From assembly GCA_014383215.1 (NCBI GenBank), contig JACNIG010000093.1:1-38263 (forward strand): 38,263 nucleotides of DNA, read 5' to 3'. Shown here piece by piece: positions 7,834-16,133 of this stretch; positions within the stretch are counted from its first letter, which is position 1, and every line of letters starts with the position of its first letter. Made by a program: the position numbers and the translations under genes. The notes beneath the pieces were generated by a model. It searched no databases. It had not been told where the DNA came from and worked only from the letters and a program-made list of their open reading frames with translations. Source of the stretch: Candidatus Desulfatibia vada. GTDB taxonomy: Bacteria; Desulfobacterota; Desulfobacteria; Desulfobacterales; UBA11574.

Positions 7834-8970
7834 TTAAAGGTCACTCCCCTTCAATTTGTTTGAGGATTTGTCAATATCTATAATTTTTATGCCTTCGATA
7901 TAGTCCTTGGTCTCATATTTCGTGATCCCCATGAGTTTTTTTGTTATTTCCCCAATCCTGTCGGCTTGCCCTGTAATTTCCGTAGCATGTTTATACAGCG
8001 GATGATCTTCTGAGATAGCAGCACTCAAGGCATCGGAAGATAAGATAAGATTCTGCAGCGGCTGGCTTAACTCATGGCACACAGCCCCGGTCATCTCTAA
8101 AATGCTTTGCAATTTTTCTTTTTGCAGGTGTTCTTCTTCGGCCAGCTTACGACGGGTAATATCCCGAATGATGCCTAAGGCATTCCATTGTCTGCGGTGT
8201 TGAAAAGAAGAGAGCGAAAGTTCCATTGGAAATTCGGTTCCATCCTTTCTTATGGCTGACAGTTCAAGAGTCTTGCCAATTCCATCGCCTTGGCCTGTTG
8301 CTTTAAATTGGCTGAATCTCTCGTTGAAATCTTGCACATATTTTTCCGGAGCCAGCAGCCGGTGCAGGTTCTTTCCTGTCGCTTCCTTTTTGGTGTAACC
8401 GAAGATTCTTGCGGCGGCTTCATTCCAGAATGATATGTTCCCCTGACTGTCCATCATTATCATGGCATCATAGGCCGTAGAAGCCAGGTTCCGAAATATC
8501 TCCTCACTTTCTCTAAGCGCCTCCTGTGCCCGCTTTTGATCTGTAATGTCTCTGCTGTAAACAGCCAGCTTCTCGACGCTTCCCTTTCTGTCGAATACAG
8601 GGTAGAAGGTGTTGTTAAACACAAGTTCTTCTATGTGGTCCTCAAAATGTGCAGGCTCACCCGAACGAACAACCTCAGCGGCTCGCGCCTTTCTTTCTTT
8701 AGCCACCCCGGGCGGAAACATATCAAAAAGGTTCATCCTGACAACTTTGTTTTTGATCTTGCCAAGCCGATGAACCGCGACTTCGTTTATGGCAATGATG
8801 GTGCCTTGGGTATCTATAAGAATGGCCGAATCGGAAGTGGCATTAAGGAGCGCTCGCGCCGTCTCCTCGGATTGGCGCAACGCCTCTTTTGTCCGCATGC
8901 GCCGGCCGAGTTCTTTTTCCAATTCCTTTAATCTTTGTTCCAGTTCTTCATATGTTGGTTTTTCAGCCAT
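7834..8970 (-). CDS. PAS-PAS protein with histidine-kinase dimerisation domain but no ATPase domain
   Basis: 378 residues, soluble. An N-terminal coiled coil (TYEELEQRLKELEKELGR) is followed by two PAS domains, ~38-150 and ~160-275, each ending in the PAC-type RDIT signature (YSRDITDQKRAQEAL, IIRDITRRKLAEEEH). A HisKA-like helical hairpin follows with GAVCHELSQPLQNL, His at the phospho-acceptor place. The protein ends ~70 residues later (KLMGITKYETKDYIEG...) with no N, G1 or G2 box. There is no downstream coding sequence for a lost ATPase domain, since the next gene converges 42 nt away, so the short form looks genuine. It could accept phosphate from another kinase, or act as a PAS-controlled scaffold. 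Confidence 0.85.
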   Translation of the reverse strand: MAEKPTYEELEQRLKELEKELGRRMRTKEALRQSEETARALLNATSDSAILIDTQGTIIAINEVAVHRLGKIKNKVVRMNLFDMFPPGVAKERKARAAEVVRSGEPAHFEDHIEELVFNNTFYPVFDRKGSVEKLAVYSRDITDQKRAQEALRESEEIFRNLASTAYDAMIMMDSQGNISFWNEAAARIFGYTKKEATGKNLHRLLAPEKYVQDFNERFSQFKATGQGDGIGKTLELSAIRKDGTEFPMELSLSSFQHRRQWNALGIIRDITRRKLAEEEHLQKEKLQSILEMTGAVCHELSQPLQNLILSSDALSAAISEDHPLYKHATEITGQADRIGEITKKLMGITKYETKDYIEGIKIIDIDKSSNKLKGSDL

Positions 8971-9134
8971 GGGAATATCTCTCAGCAGAACATCAGGGCT
9001 TAAAGGGCCCGGCTTTATTTAACACCGCAAAGGATCAGTTTCTTAATATTGCGATGGCATTACTCCATTACTCCATATGCAAAAATTTAAGGCAAAGCTT
9101 TGGGTCTCTGCTTCCCGTAATGCGGGACCTTCGG

Positions 9135-10028
9135 CTATCTCAGGATCAGTACCGAAGATTGACTGGTTCTGACGAGTTTGCCCACTTTCTTGGGGGGAAA
9201 GATTTTTTCCAATATGGATTTTTCTCCCATCCACAGAGCCATCAAGCTTCGTTGGGCTTCCCGGGACACGAAAGATTCAAAAGCAGAGGGTTCGACCAGT
9301 TGTATCAATGGCATAAGCTGCCTTGCCGTATAATATTGTAAGATTGCATCCACTTTTTTTTCTACATCGACCTTGAGCCTTGCACCTTCCGTCAGCCCGA
9401 TAATCTCGAGTTCCGCTTTGTGAAACGTAACCATCTGATTGATCATTTCGAGGGAGTTTTGACTGACTGTATCATGATCCAGACAGCATACGATCTTGTT
9501 TGCAGTTGCCTCTTCTTTGACGACCAGGACCGAACAGGGGGCATCATTGGCAATTTTCTGCGGTACGTTGGCAGCGTTTTCCCACAGGCATTTTTTATCT
9601 TTGTCACATCCGATTACAACCAGATCGATGCCTTCTTCGTAGGATTCGGCCAAAATCGCTTTGGCCGGGTTACCCTGCCTTATGCGTATTTTTAGATCCT
9701 TTATGGCGCCGCGATCAGTGAACAACTCTTCCCACACATGCCTTTTAACCTCGACAAATTCGTTTTTACTTTTTTGTGTATTATAGGGTGAATCCTTACC
9801 CTGAAAATAGCCCAAAAACTCCTGGCGATGGTTGCCAAGGGCGTTGGTGATAGGATGTTCCAGGACTACCTGAGCGGACTCTGTTTTTGATGGCTGCCTC
9901 TTGGGAGCAGTTTTAGGACAAATCCCCAGCAAGGTGACGTCCGCCCATGTGTTCATGGCCAGTTTGGCTGCTTCCCTGACGGCACGATTGCTGTAAGAGT
10001 GTTGATCCAATGCAACAAGGATTCTCAT
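9135..10028 (-). CDS. Universal stress protein, two USP domains in tandem
   Basis: 297 residues. The first half opens MRILVALDQHSYSNRAVREA and closes DLVVIGCDKDKKCLWENA...APCSVLVVKEE. The second opens NKIVCCLDHDTVSQNSLEMI and closes in SSVLILR. Both folds are recognisable, but the ATP loop G-x2-G-x9-G-S/T is absent from each, so it is expected to be of the non-nucleotide-binding USP type. GGAGG sits upstream of the ATG at 10028. It lies 40 nt behind another USP gene on the same strand, probably in one operon. The cue and the partners are unknown. Confidence 0.8.
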   Translation of the reverse strand: MRILVALDQHSYSNRAVREAAKLAMNTWADVTLLGICPKTAPKRQPSKTESAQVVLEHPITNALGNHRQEFLGYFQGKDSPYNTQKSKNEFVEVKRHVWEELFTDRGAIKDLKIRIRQGNPAKAILAESYEEGIDLVVIGCDKDKKCLWENAANVPQKIANDAPCSVLVVKEEATANKIVCCLDHDTVSQNSLEMINQMVTFHKAELEIIGLTEGARLKVDVEKKVDAILQYYTARQLMPLIQLVEPSAFESFVSREAQRSLMALWMGEKSILEKIFPPKKVGKLVRTSQSSVLILR

Positions 10029-10068
10029 GTTGACCTCCGGTTAGTAACTGCGCATATTTTTTTTATGC

Positions 10069-10878
10069 TTACTGCCAGCACAGGAAAAGGGGATAGGGTG
10101 TGCGGCTCAGCACCTCCAGCAACGGACTTTTTTTGCTGGTCTGGCGGTATATTGATGACGCCACCAGGCCGTAACCTTGCATAAGCTCGGCAGCCTTGTC
10201 CGAGGAATTTTGAACGACACGGCAGTGTGCGGGCGGCATCTCATTTTCAGAGAGAATTTTTTCTGCGTTCCGTAATATGGTATCCGCATCTTCCCCCTTC
10301 GGTCGGGCCGATTTTGCATGTTCGTTAAAATCGCAATAGACCAGGTCCAGCTCAACCTCAACCCCTTTAAAAAATTTTAAAAATGTGGCTATAAGTTTGG
10401 CATAATTTACATCACTGCTCAGAACAAGCAGGACCTTTTCCAAGCGCACCAGGTTTTTTACCAAAAGGATTGGACAAGGTGTGTTGCGGTAAAACCAGGA
10501 ATGCATTTTACTGTAAAAGGGCGCAGAATTGAAGGTGTGCAGCGCTCCTTCCACGAAAAGGTCATAGAATCCGCTTTGAAGTTCATAGAGAATTTCTTTT
10601 TCACGGTCTCCGACCGACATTTTCGGAGGTCCCAATCTTGGGTATGACGCCCTTTCGGCTTTGACCATCCGGCGGATATCGGTTTGCTCCGAGGTCAGCA
10701 CGGCATCCTCCCAGGTTTTACGCACCCATCCCGACCCCGGAGACGAACTTTCCGCGTCCGGTTCCTTCACATATATGGTATGCAGCTCTGTTTCTATTAA
10801 GTTCGCCAAACGGCAGGCATACCTGAGAGCGATACTGGATGCCAGGTTGGTTTCTAAAGAAACGATAGTCTTAATCAT
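10069..10878 (-). CDS. Universal stress protein, two USP domains in tandem
   Basis: 269 residues. Domain one starts MIKTIVSLETNLASSIALRY and ends FYRNTPCPILLVKNL. Domain two starts EKVLLVLSSDVNYAKLIATF and ends SRTPYPLFLCWQ. As in the downstream USP gene, the glycine-rich nucleotide loop is missing in both halves. It is the first gene of a two-gene USP unit, 264 nt after the stand-alone receiver gene; that gap is filled with GAACC-type repeats, so read-through from upstream is uncertain. AGGAT at ~6 bases before the ATG serves as a modest ribosome site. Confidence 0.75.
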   Translation of the reverse strand: MIKTIVSLETNLASSIALRYACRLANLIETELHTIYVKEPDAESSSPGSGWVRKTWEDAVLTSEQTDIRRMVKAERASYPRLGPPKMSVGDREKEILYELQSGFYDLFVEGALHTFNSAPFYSKMHSWFYRNTPCPILLVKNLVRLEKVLLVLSSDVNYAKLIATFLKFFKGVEVELDLVYCDFNEHAKSARPKGEDADTILRNAEKILSENEMPPAHCRVVQNSSDKAAELMQGYGLVASSIYRQTSKKSPLLEVLSRTPYPLFLCWQ

Positions 10879-10910
10879 GATTTTTATCCTACCTAAACTG
10901 ATCGGTTATA

Positions 10911-11131
10911 GGTTCAGGGTTCTAGGTTCAAAGGTTATAACATCTTGACATTACTTAACGTTACAACTCAATGTCAGGCCATAGACCTTGCGAGTTAACT
11001 CCCGGGTCAACTGCCATGCCTCAATATCTTCAAATCGTTTTATTCTCATGCCTTCTCTATTCAAAGCCGGCTAATTAACGGTTCAAATTTCTGAACCTTT
11101 GAACCCTGACCCTCTGAACCTGTAAACGGTT
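10911..11131. repeat. GAACC-type 7-nt-period repeat cluster (intergenic)
   Basis: The plus strand carries GGTTCAGGGTTCTAGGTTC at 10911-10929 (continuing AAAGGTT), and later the complementary sense CTGAACCTTTGAACCCTGA from 11091 and CTCTGAACC to ~11120. The two arms can pair (GGTTCAAAGG with CCTTTGAACC) across ~160 nt. The same units recur at 12758-12930, 22693-22770 and 35446-35460. No gene is seen in the interval. Confidence 0.7.
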
Positions 11132-11142
11132 ACACAAAGGCT

Positions 11143-11541
11143 TTATACCGGCTTGCCTTGATCTTCGGTTCTCAGCGCATCAACGGCTTTTTGGATGACT
11201 GCGCGTATCTCGCCCAGCTTAAAAGGTTTGGCAATGAAATCAAAAGCCCCTTTTGCCAGAGACTCCCGGGCGACTTCTATGGTAGCATAACCGGTAATCA
11301 TAACGACTTTAGTCCGCTCGGACAGGGTTCTGACGCGTTCCAGAATCTGGATGCCGTCGATATCTTCCATGCGGATATCCGTCACAACAATATCGAACTC
11401 CTTTTCACCTACGCGCTCTAAGGCCCGGTAAGGATTGACGAAAATTTCCACCCGGTGACCCTCCTTCTCAAGGGCCGGCTTAAGGCGCTGCCCCACGACG
11501 GGCTCGTCATCCAGGATAAGAATGTCGTATTGGTTGTCCAT
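11143..11541 (-). CDS. Stand-alone response-regulator receiver domain
   Basis: 132 residues forming one complete CheY-like receiver: acidic pair LDDE (11-12), phospho-acceptor Asp55 in VVTDIRMED, Thr in MITGYAT and Lys in AKPFKLGEI. There is no output domain. Single-domain receivers either shuttle phosphate or bind a target. It follows the transporter gene at 11606 by 64 nt on the same strand and has a clear ribosome site (AGGAG) before the ATG at 11541. The two kinases upstream in the same block are candidate donors, and the transporter or USPs possible targets; both points are inference. Confidence 0.88.
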   Translation of the reverse strand: MDNQYDILILDDEPVVGQRLKPALEKEGHRVEIFVNPYRALERVGEKEFDIVVTDIRMEDIDGIQILERVRTLSERTKVVMITGYATIEVARESLAKGAFDFIAKPFKLGEIRAVIQKAVDALRTEDQGKPV

Positions 11542-11605
11542 GTTTTACTCCTTATTAATTGTGGTCATCTTGCTCATTATGGTTATGTTCGTAATGGCGC
11601 GTCTC

Positions 11606-12727
11606 TCATGTGCCGGCGGCTTCGGGCTCCGGGGATGCGGGTTCGTGAACCACCTGAAGCGTTTTATGAAGGCCTCTTCTTTGCCGGTAGGCCCGGATGA
11701 CGTGAAACAGGATGACAAGGCAACCGGTGATGCCGCTGGCAAAAAGGAAAAACTTGCTGACCAGATTAAAATAGCGATCCCATCCCGGATCCATGGCAAC
11801 CCAGCCCAACTGGCGCACATACATGGGAATGGCGATAACCCGGCTGATCACACACAAAATAATAATGATGCTGGTCACCAGGCGGATATACATTTCATTG
11901 ACCACTTTGACGCCGTAAACCCCCAGGTAAATTCCGACAAGTGAACCCAGGTAAAGCAGCATGGTCAGACGGATGTCCACAAATCCCAGGTAGGCATAAC
12001 TCAAGGCGCCGTATGCGCCCATGAACATAGCCAGATAAAGTTCCGTGCCGGCGGCCACGGCGGTCGGTACGCCGAAAACATAGATCATGGCCGGCACGCC
12101 GATGAAGCCCCCTACGCCGATGGTACCGGCCAGGTACCCGGTGGCGGTTCCGACGGCCAAGATAATCCAGAGGCTGACCTTCACATCGGCCACCTTGAAG
12201 TAAATTATCGGCGGCAGATTGAGCCGGCGCATGAACTCGGCAATTTTCATGGATGGCCCGGCACCGGCTTCGGCTTCACGCGCAGTCTTGATCACATCCC
12301 GCAGCATGGACACGGAAACAAATGTCAGGATAACAGCGAAAACCAGACTGATATAAAGGTTGGCCCCGGCACCCTTGGCCGCGCCATGACCCGAGCCGCC
12401 TTTAAACAGCAGGTTGTTGATCGAGACCGCCAACTGGATGCCGCAGATGGCGGTTGCCAGTAAGAACACCGCCAGTTTCTTATCTACATTGCCTGCTTCG
12501 CCGTGTTTGCTGGAGCCGACCATGGCCTTGCCGAACTTGTGGGTAATGTTACTGGCAACCGCCACGACCCCGTTTACCCCTAAATTCATCATTCCCGGTG
12601 TCATGAAAAAGGCACCGCCGCTGCCGATGAAGCCGCTGAGAACACCGCCGATGAATCCCAACAGGACCACCTGTAAGGCGGTGATGAAATTAATGTCGAT
12701 GTAATGAAGAAAAAACATATTGTGCAT
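11606..12727 (-). CDS. TSUP-family transporter (TauE/SafE, sulfite/organosulfur anion exporter type)
   Basis: 373 residues, about nine to ten hydrophobic segments. The N-terminal TSUP signature reads VVLLGFIGGVLSGFIGSGGA followed by FFMTPGMMNLGV. The second repeat gives TGYLAGTIGVGGFIGVPAMI followed by YVFGVPTAVAAGTELYL. Family members move sulfite, sulfonates or other small anions, and in sulfate reducers they commonly lie among sulfur-linked genes. The substrate is not fixed by sequence. It is somewhat longer than the ~250-residue family minimum because of an insertion around residues 125-190. AGGAGG lies five bases before the ATG at 12727. It follows the kinase-like membrane protein, with which it probably forms a unit under the candidate sigma54 promoter near 14530. 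Confidence 0.88.
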   Translation of the reverse strand: MHNMFFLHYIDINFITALQVVLLGFIGGVLSGFIGSGGAFFMTPGMMNLGVNGVVAVASNITHKFGKAMVGSSKHGEAGNVDKKLAVFLLATAICGIQLAVSINNLLFKGGSGHGAAKGAGANLYISLVFAVILTFVSVSMLRDVIKTAREAEAGAGPSMKIAEFMRRLNLPPIIYFKVADVKVSLWIILAVGTATGYLAGTIGVGGFIGVPAMIYVFGVPTAVAAGTELYLAMFMGAYGALSYAYLGFVDIRLTMLLYLGSLVGIYLGVYGVKVVNEMYIRLVTSIIIILCVISRVIAIPMYVRQLGWVAMDPGWDRYFNLVSKFFLFASGITGCLVILFHVIRAYRQRRGLHKTLQVVHEPASPEPEAAGT

Positions 12728-12757
12728 TCTGGCCTCCTGCTTGAAAAAACGTATGCA

Positions 12758-12930
12758 TTCACAGGTTCAGAGCTTGTCCGCCTTTGGCGGGTTCACCCTG
12801 TTAAATTTCCCGAAGGGAACCCTATTTAACGGGGTGAACCGTTCAGGGTTGCTTTTCTTTTGGCAACCTTCATTAACCCTGAACCTCTGAACCCTGAACC
12901 CTGAACCTTTGAACCCGTGAACGGTTACGA
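12758..12930. repeat. GAACC-type 7-nt-period repeats with a GTTGC/GCAAC hairpin
   Basis: Between two minus-strand genes, the plus strand shows CTGAACCTCTGAACCCTGAA (from 12889) continuing as CCCTGAACCTTTGAACCC, i.e. a TGAACCY heptamer repeated at least six times. Partial copies lie on the left (CAGGTTCAGAG). Within it, GTTGC 12848-12852 and GCAAC 12863-12867 form an extended hairpin (AGGGTTGC/GCAACCTT). No gene fits here. Confidence 0.7.
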
Positions 12931-12936
12931 AACAAC

Positions 12937-14451
12937 TTAGTCAATGCCGATCATTTTGAGTATCAAACCGGTAACCGTGCCGTATGTATAGGCGATCAAA
13001 GGAACAAAGAGAAAAACTACCACCGATGTCAGCCACTTGTATTTTTGATGAATATCACCGCCCATAAAATCGAGAATCGGGCCTTGAGTAGAAAAGACAA
13101 TGGTATAAATGCATGCCACCAGGGCAGCAAAGGCTACAAATTTTACAACCTGGCGCTTGCCGAAAAGAAAACGGGCCTGCAACTCGTCGGCGGTGATCAC
13201 CGGTGTTTTCAGTCGCTGTCGAACGGCCAGGGCCAACTCGCGCGTCTGACGTTGTCGGGCTTCATGCCCCTTTGAAAGGAAAATATCGCCGATGATTACC
13301 AATGCACTTTTGTCGTTGCCTTTGACTGTCTCCAGAAGTTCGTCCTGGGAACCGTACACGGTATAACTCCCACCGGAGCGACCTCTGGCGACCAGTTCTT
13401 CCAGGGTTCGACTCAGGCCGGAATCATCTGCGGCCGGCAGTGCGTCGTCATCTTCGACACCGCCGGTATATATTTCTACTGCAGGCTTTTGGGAGACAGC
13501 TGCGGCCGGCAGCGCTTGGGCGGCTTCATGCTCGGCGGTCTCTTGCGGCGCCAGACGCAAAAGCTCCACGGCGGCACCCCACCTTTGCGCCAGCCGGTTG
13601 ATCTGCTTGAAATTCTCGGATTCGGGATCAAAAACCTCTTGAATCCATAGAATGTTTGTTTCAGCCATGGTGCAGCGGACTTCCCGGCAGTGCTCCAGAT
13701 CCCGGAGCACTTTGGGGATGTCGCCGGCAATGTCTGCCTGCTGAGGCATGTAGGTAACGGTGATAATGCCGCTGTCGGCCTTGACTCTCAGCTCGGCCTT
13801 GCGGGTGCGCTCGTCATCGGCCAGGCGCAGTTTGGCCCGGGCGGTCAGGTGATGGTCGGTCATTGCTTTCAGGCTGGCCGCTGTCGGCTGGAATCCGGGT
13901 AAGGCGGCCATGGAGTGCAAAATCTCGGATGCGTTTTCCATGCTCATGTTGTGCAGATTGATGACAAGGTCATATTGCCCCAATTCATTCAGATCATGCC
14001 CGTGAACGTATCGCGCCCACTTGGCGATATCTTCGTCGATTTGATCCAGATAGGCCATGGCCTTGTCCTGGGGCAGATTCAGCGCCTGCATGGCATTTTT
14101 GACCCGAGTTTCCTTGGGAACCTCCACCGCCACCCGCAGCCGGTGGCCCACCCCCGGCAAGAGCAAGTGACCCACCCGGCCTTCATATACAAGGTTCCCC
14201 GCGGGCGCCTGTTCGCAGGTAGCCGCCGTAATGAAAGCCAGATAAAGTTCTTTCTCCCGGGCCAGCTTTTCGTGCATTTCCGGAGATTTGATCATTGAAA
14301 GCTCGAGTCGGCCCACTTTAATTCCATGCTCTCGGGCCTTTTCGACCAACTCTTTGCGGCTTGTTAACGGCCAGCCTGTCTTGTTGGCCAGACTTTCGGC
14401 CAGGGCTTCGCACCCGCTGTGGGGCTGGCTGGAAATCATAATAATCGGCAT
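12937..14451 (-). CDS. Membrane-anchored cytidylate-kinase-like protein
   Basis: 504 residues. Residues 1-~200 match the cytidylate-kinase-like family (Cytidylate_kin2): MPIIMISSQPHSGCEALAES, LVYEGRVGHLLLPGVGHRLR, VHGHDLNELGQYDLVINLHN. The P-loop is degenerate (PHSGCEA rather than a GxxGxGKS/T loop), as in many family members, so catalysis is doubtful. A ~70-residue segment (KAELRVKADSGIITVTYMPQ) looks like a BON-type module. After an acidic linker and an alpha/beta segment (SALVIIGDIFLSKGHEARQR), two membrane helices close the protein (~437-458 and ~474-500). It sits just upstream of the TSUP transporter and may act as its membrane-bound sensor/regulator (inference). The ribosome site is AGGCG before the ATG at 14451. 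Confidence 0.7.
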   Translation of the reverse strand: MPIIMISSQPHSGCEALAESLANKTGWPLTSRKELVEKAREHGIKVGRLELSMIKSPEMHEKLAREKELYLAFITAATCEQAPAGNLVYEGRVGHLLLPGVGHRLRVAVEVPKETRVKNAMQALNLPQDKAMAYLDQIDEDIAKWARYVHGHDLNELGQYDLVINLHNMSMENASEILHSMAALPGFQPTAASLKAMTDHHLTARAKLRLADDERTRKAELRVKADSGIITVTYMPQQADIAGDIPKVLRDLEHCREVRCTMAETNILWIQEVFDPESENFKQINRLAQRWGAAVELLRLAPQETAEHEAAQALPAAAVSQKPAVEIYTGGVEDDDALPAADDSGLSRTLEELVARGRSGGSYTVYGSQDELLETVKGNDKSALVIIGDIFLSKGHEARQRQTRELALAVRQRLKTPVITADELQARFLFGKRQVVKFVAFAALVACIYTIVFSTQGPILDFMGGDIHQKYKWLTSVVVFLFVPLIAYTYGTVTGLILKMIGID

Positions 14452-14520
14452 TTTTTTCGCCTTTTTAATTTAGGTGATTGTTTCTTCAAAGGTCTTGTTT
14501 CTGATCACAACTCTATGCAT

Positions 14521-14536
14521 ATCAAGAAATGTGCCA
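14521..14536 (-). promoter_or_regulatory. Candidate sigma54 promoter for the kinase-like/TSUP operon
   Basis: Read on the minus strand, TGGCACATTTCTTGAT has the full -24 element TGGCAC and TTG at the right spacing. Only the -12 element deviates (TTGAT instead of TTGCT). The predicted start is near 14510, giving a leader of ~60 nt to the ATG at 14451. I see no gene or other clear element in the rest of 14452-14774. Confidence 0.45.
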
Positions 14537-14774
14537 AAATATGATTTTATTGAAATATCAAAGTGTTATCTTAATGCAGTCCAATTGGTCCATACGGTTT
14601 TGTTTCAGTATGAAACCGAAGCTCTCGTAGCGTGACACGGATCTTGCAGTTTGTTGAGCGTAAAATCATGCTATTTGGTGCAATATCAATCTATTGAGAG
14701 CAATGCCAGGACGTTATAGCATATGTTTCAAATTGAAAATCAAAAGGAGTTATGGTGGAGTTTTGCGCGAACCC

Positions 14775-16133
14775 TTAGCTCAACCCCAGGCGTTTCATCT
14801 TGCGCCAGAGGGTTGTTCGGGGAATTTTGAGGATTTGAGCGGCGAGCCCTTTTTGATAATTGGTTTTAATCAACACCTGCCGGATATACTCACGTTCCTT
14901 TTTTTCCAGGGAAGGCCAGTCTTCTGAACTGTTAGCGGCAAACCGTTGCAGATCCGGCGGCAAATCGTGGGGGCTTATGATGGATTCATCGGCCAGGGCG
15001 ACGGCGCGTTCGATAATGTTTTCCAGTTCACGCACGTTGCCGGGGAAGGGGTAGTTTAATAGCACCTCCATGGTATTCGGCGCCAACCCTTTTACTTTTT
15101 TAGAAAAAGCCTGGGTGTATTTGGCCAGAAAGTGACGCACAAGCAGAGGAACATCTTCTTTTCTGTCTCGCAGTGGAGGCAGAGTGATACAGACAACGTT
15201 GAGACGGTAGAAAAGGTCTTCCCGGAATGTTTGGTTGGTCACTGCTTCGGCAAGGTCCTGGTTGCTGGCGGCAATGATGCGAGCGTCCACCTGAATTGGT
15301 TTTACACTACCAACCCGCAGCAAGTTCCTTTCCTGGATAAACCGCAGCAGCTTGACCTGCATGCTTGTCGGCATTGCGCTTATTTCATCCAGGAATACGG
15401 TACCCATATGGGCCGCCTCCAAAAGTCCGATTTTGGTGCCTGCGGCTCCGGTGAAGGCCCCCTTTTCGTGACCGAAAAGTTCATTAGCAATGAGTTCTTC
15501 GGTAAAACCGCCACAGTTGAACGACATGAAAGGCTGATCCCGCCGCGACCCCTGGAGATGGATGGCGCGTGCGACCAGCTCCTTGCCGATCCCGCTTTCA
15601 CCATGTATCAGCACATTGCAAAGCAGGGGTGCCACTTTATCAATCAGATGGAAGACCTCTTGCATCAGATGGCTCTGCCCGATGATCCTCGGGTGGCGAG
15701 ATTGGGAATCGAGGGCTTTTTTCAGAGCCTCCTTTTCCTTCACCAGGCACACTTTTTCGATGGCCCTTGCGGCCAGTGCCCTGATTTCATTCATTTTGAC
15801 CGGTTTGGTCACGTAATGGAACGCTCCGGCCTGTATAGCTTCAATGGCCGTATCTATGGAACTGTAGCCGGTAATGATGATGACCTCGGTCTGAGGAAAG
15901 CGGTCTTTTATGGTCTTGAGCACGTCCAGGCCGCTCTGATCCCGAAGCATCAAATCACACAGCACTAAATCGAAGGGAATTTGGCTCAGCCTATTGAGGG
16001 CCGGTTCTCCGGCCAGAAATGTTTCTACCAGATAACGGTCCTTTTCCAGCCCTCGCTTGATTTCCCGGCAGACAATAGCTTCGTCGTCGACAACAGCGAC
16101 CCGGTGGGTTTTCTTCTCGTCATCACCACTCAT
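14775..16133 (-). CDS. Sigma54-dependent response regulator (NtrC family), pair with the kinase at 16123
   Basis: 452 residues from ATG 16133, chosen over a start 26 codons earlier because CAGGAAT precedes it and the conserved receiver begins ten residues later (RVAVVDDEA). Phospho-acceptor Asp60 is in LVLCDLML; the receiver continues with ITGYSS and TKPVKM. AAA+ motifs: GESGIGKE, the intact GAFTGA loop in GHEKGAFTGAAG, and FLDE. The C-terminal Fis-type helix-turn-helix is GLAAQILKIPRTTLWRKMKR. It overlaps the kinase gene by 11 nt, so they are coupled and cognate. It could act on the sigma54-type site 14521-14536, which lies only 240 nt downstream of its own stop codon. Confidence 0.92.
   Translation of the reverse strand: MSGDDEKKTHRVAVVDDEAIVCREIKRGLEKDRYLVETFLAGEPALNRLSQIPFDLVLCDLMLRDQSGLDVLKTIKDRFPQTEVIIITGYSSIDTAIEAIQAGAFHYVTKPVKMNEIRALAARAIEKVCLVKEKEALKKALDSQSRHPRIIGQSHLMQEVFHLIDKVAPLLCNVLIHGESGIGKELVARAIHLQGSRRDQPFMSFNCGGFTEELIANELFGHEKGAFTGAAGTKIGLLEAAHMGTVFLDEISAMPTSMQVKLLRFIQERNLLRVGSVKPIQVDARIIAASNQDLAEAVTNQTFREDLFYRLNVVCITLPPLRDRKEDVPLLVRHFLAKYTQAFSKKVKGLAPNTMEVLLNYPFPGNVRELENIIERAVALADESIISPHDLPPDLQRFAANSSEDWPSLEKKEREYIRQVLIKTNYQKGLAAQILKIPRTTLWRKMKRLGLS

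Noticed and set aside
10911-12930. GAACC repeats as a CRISPR array
   Set aside because: Units are about 7 nt with no unique spacers of constant length, and no cas gene is present.
15132-15968. 278-residue open frame on the plus strand
   Set aside because: It is antisense to the regulator at 14775, whose motifs are all present; the translation has no recognisable domain.
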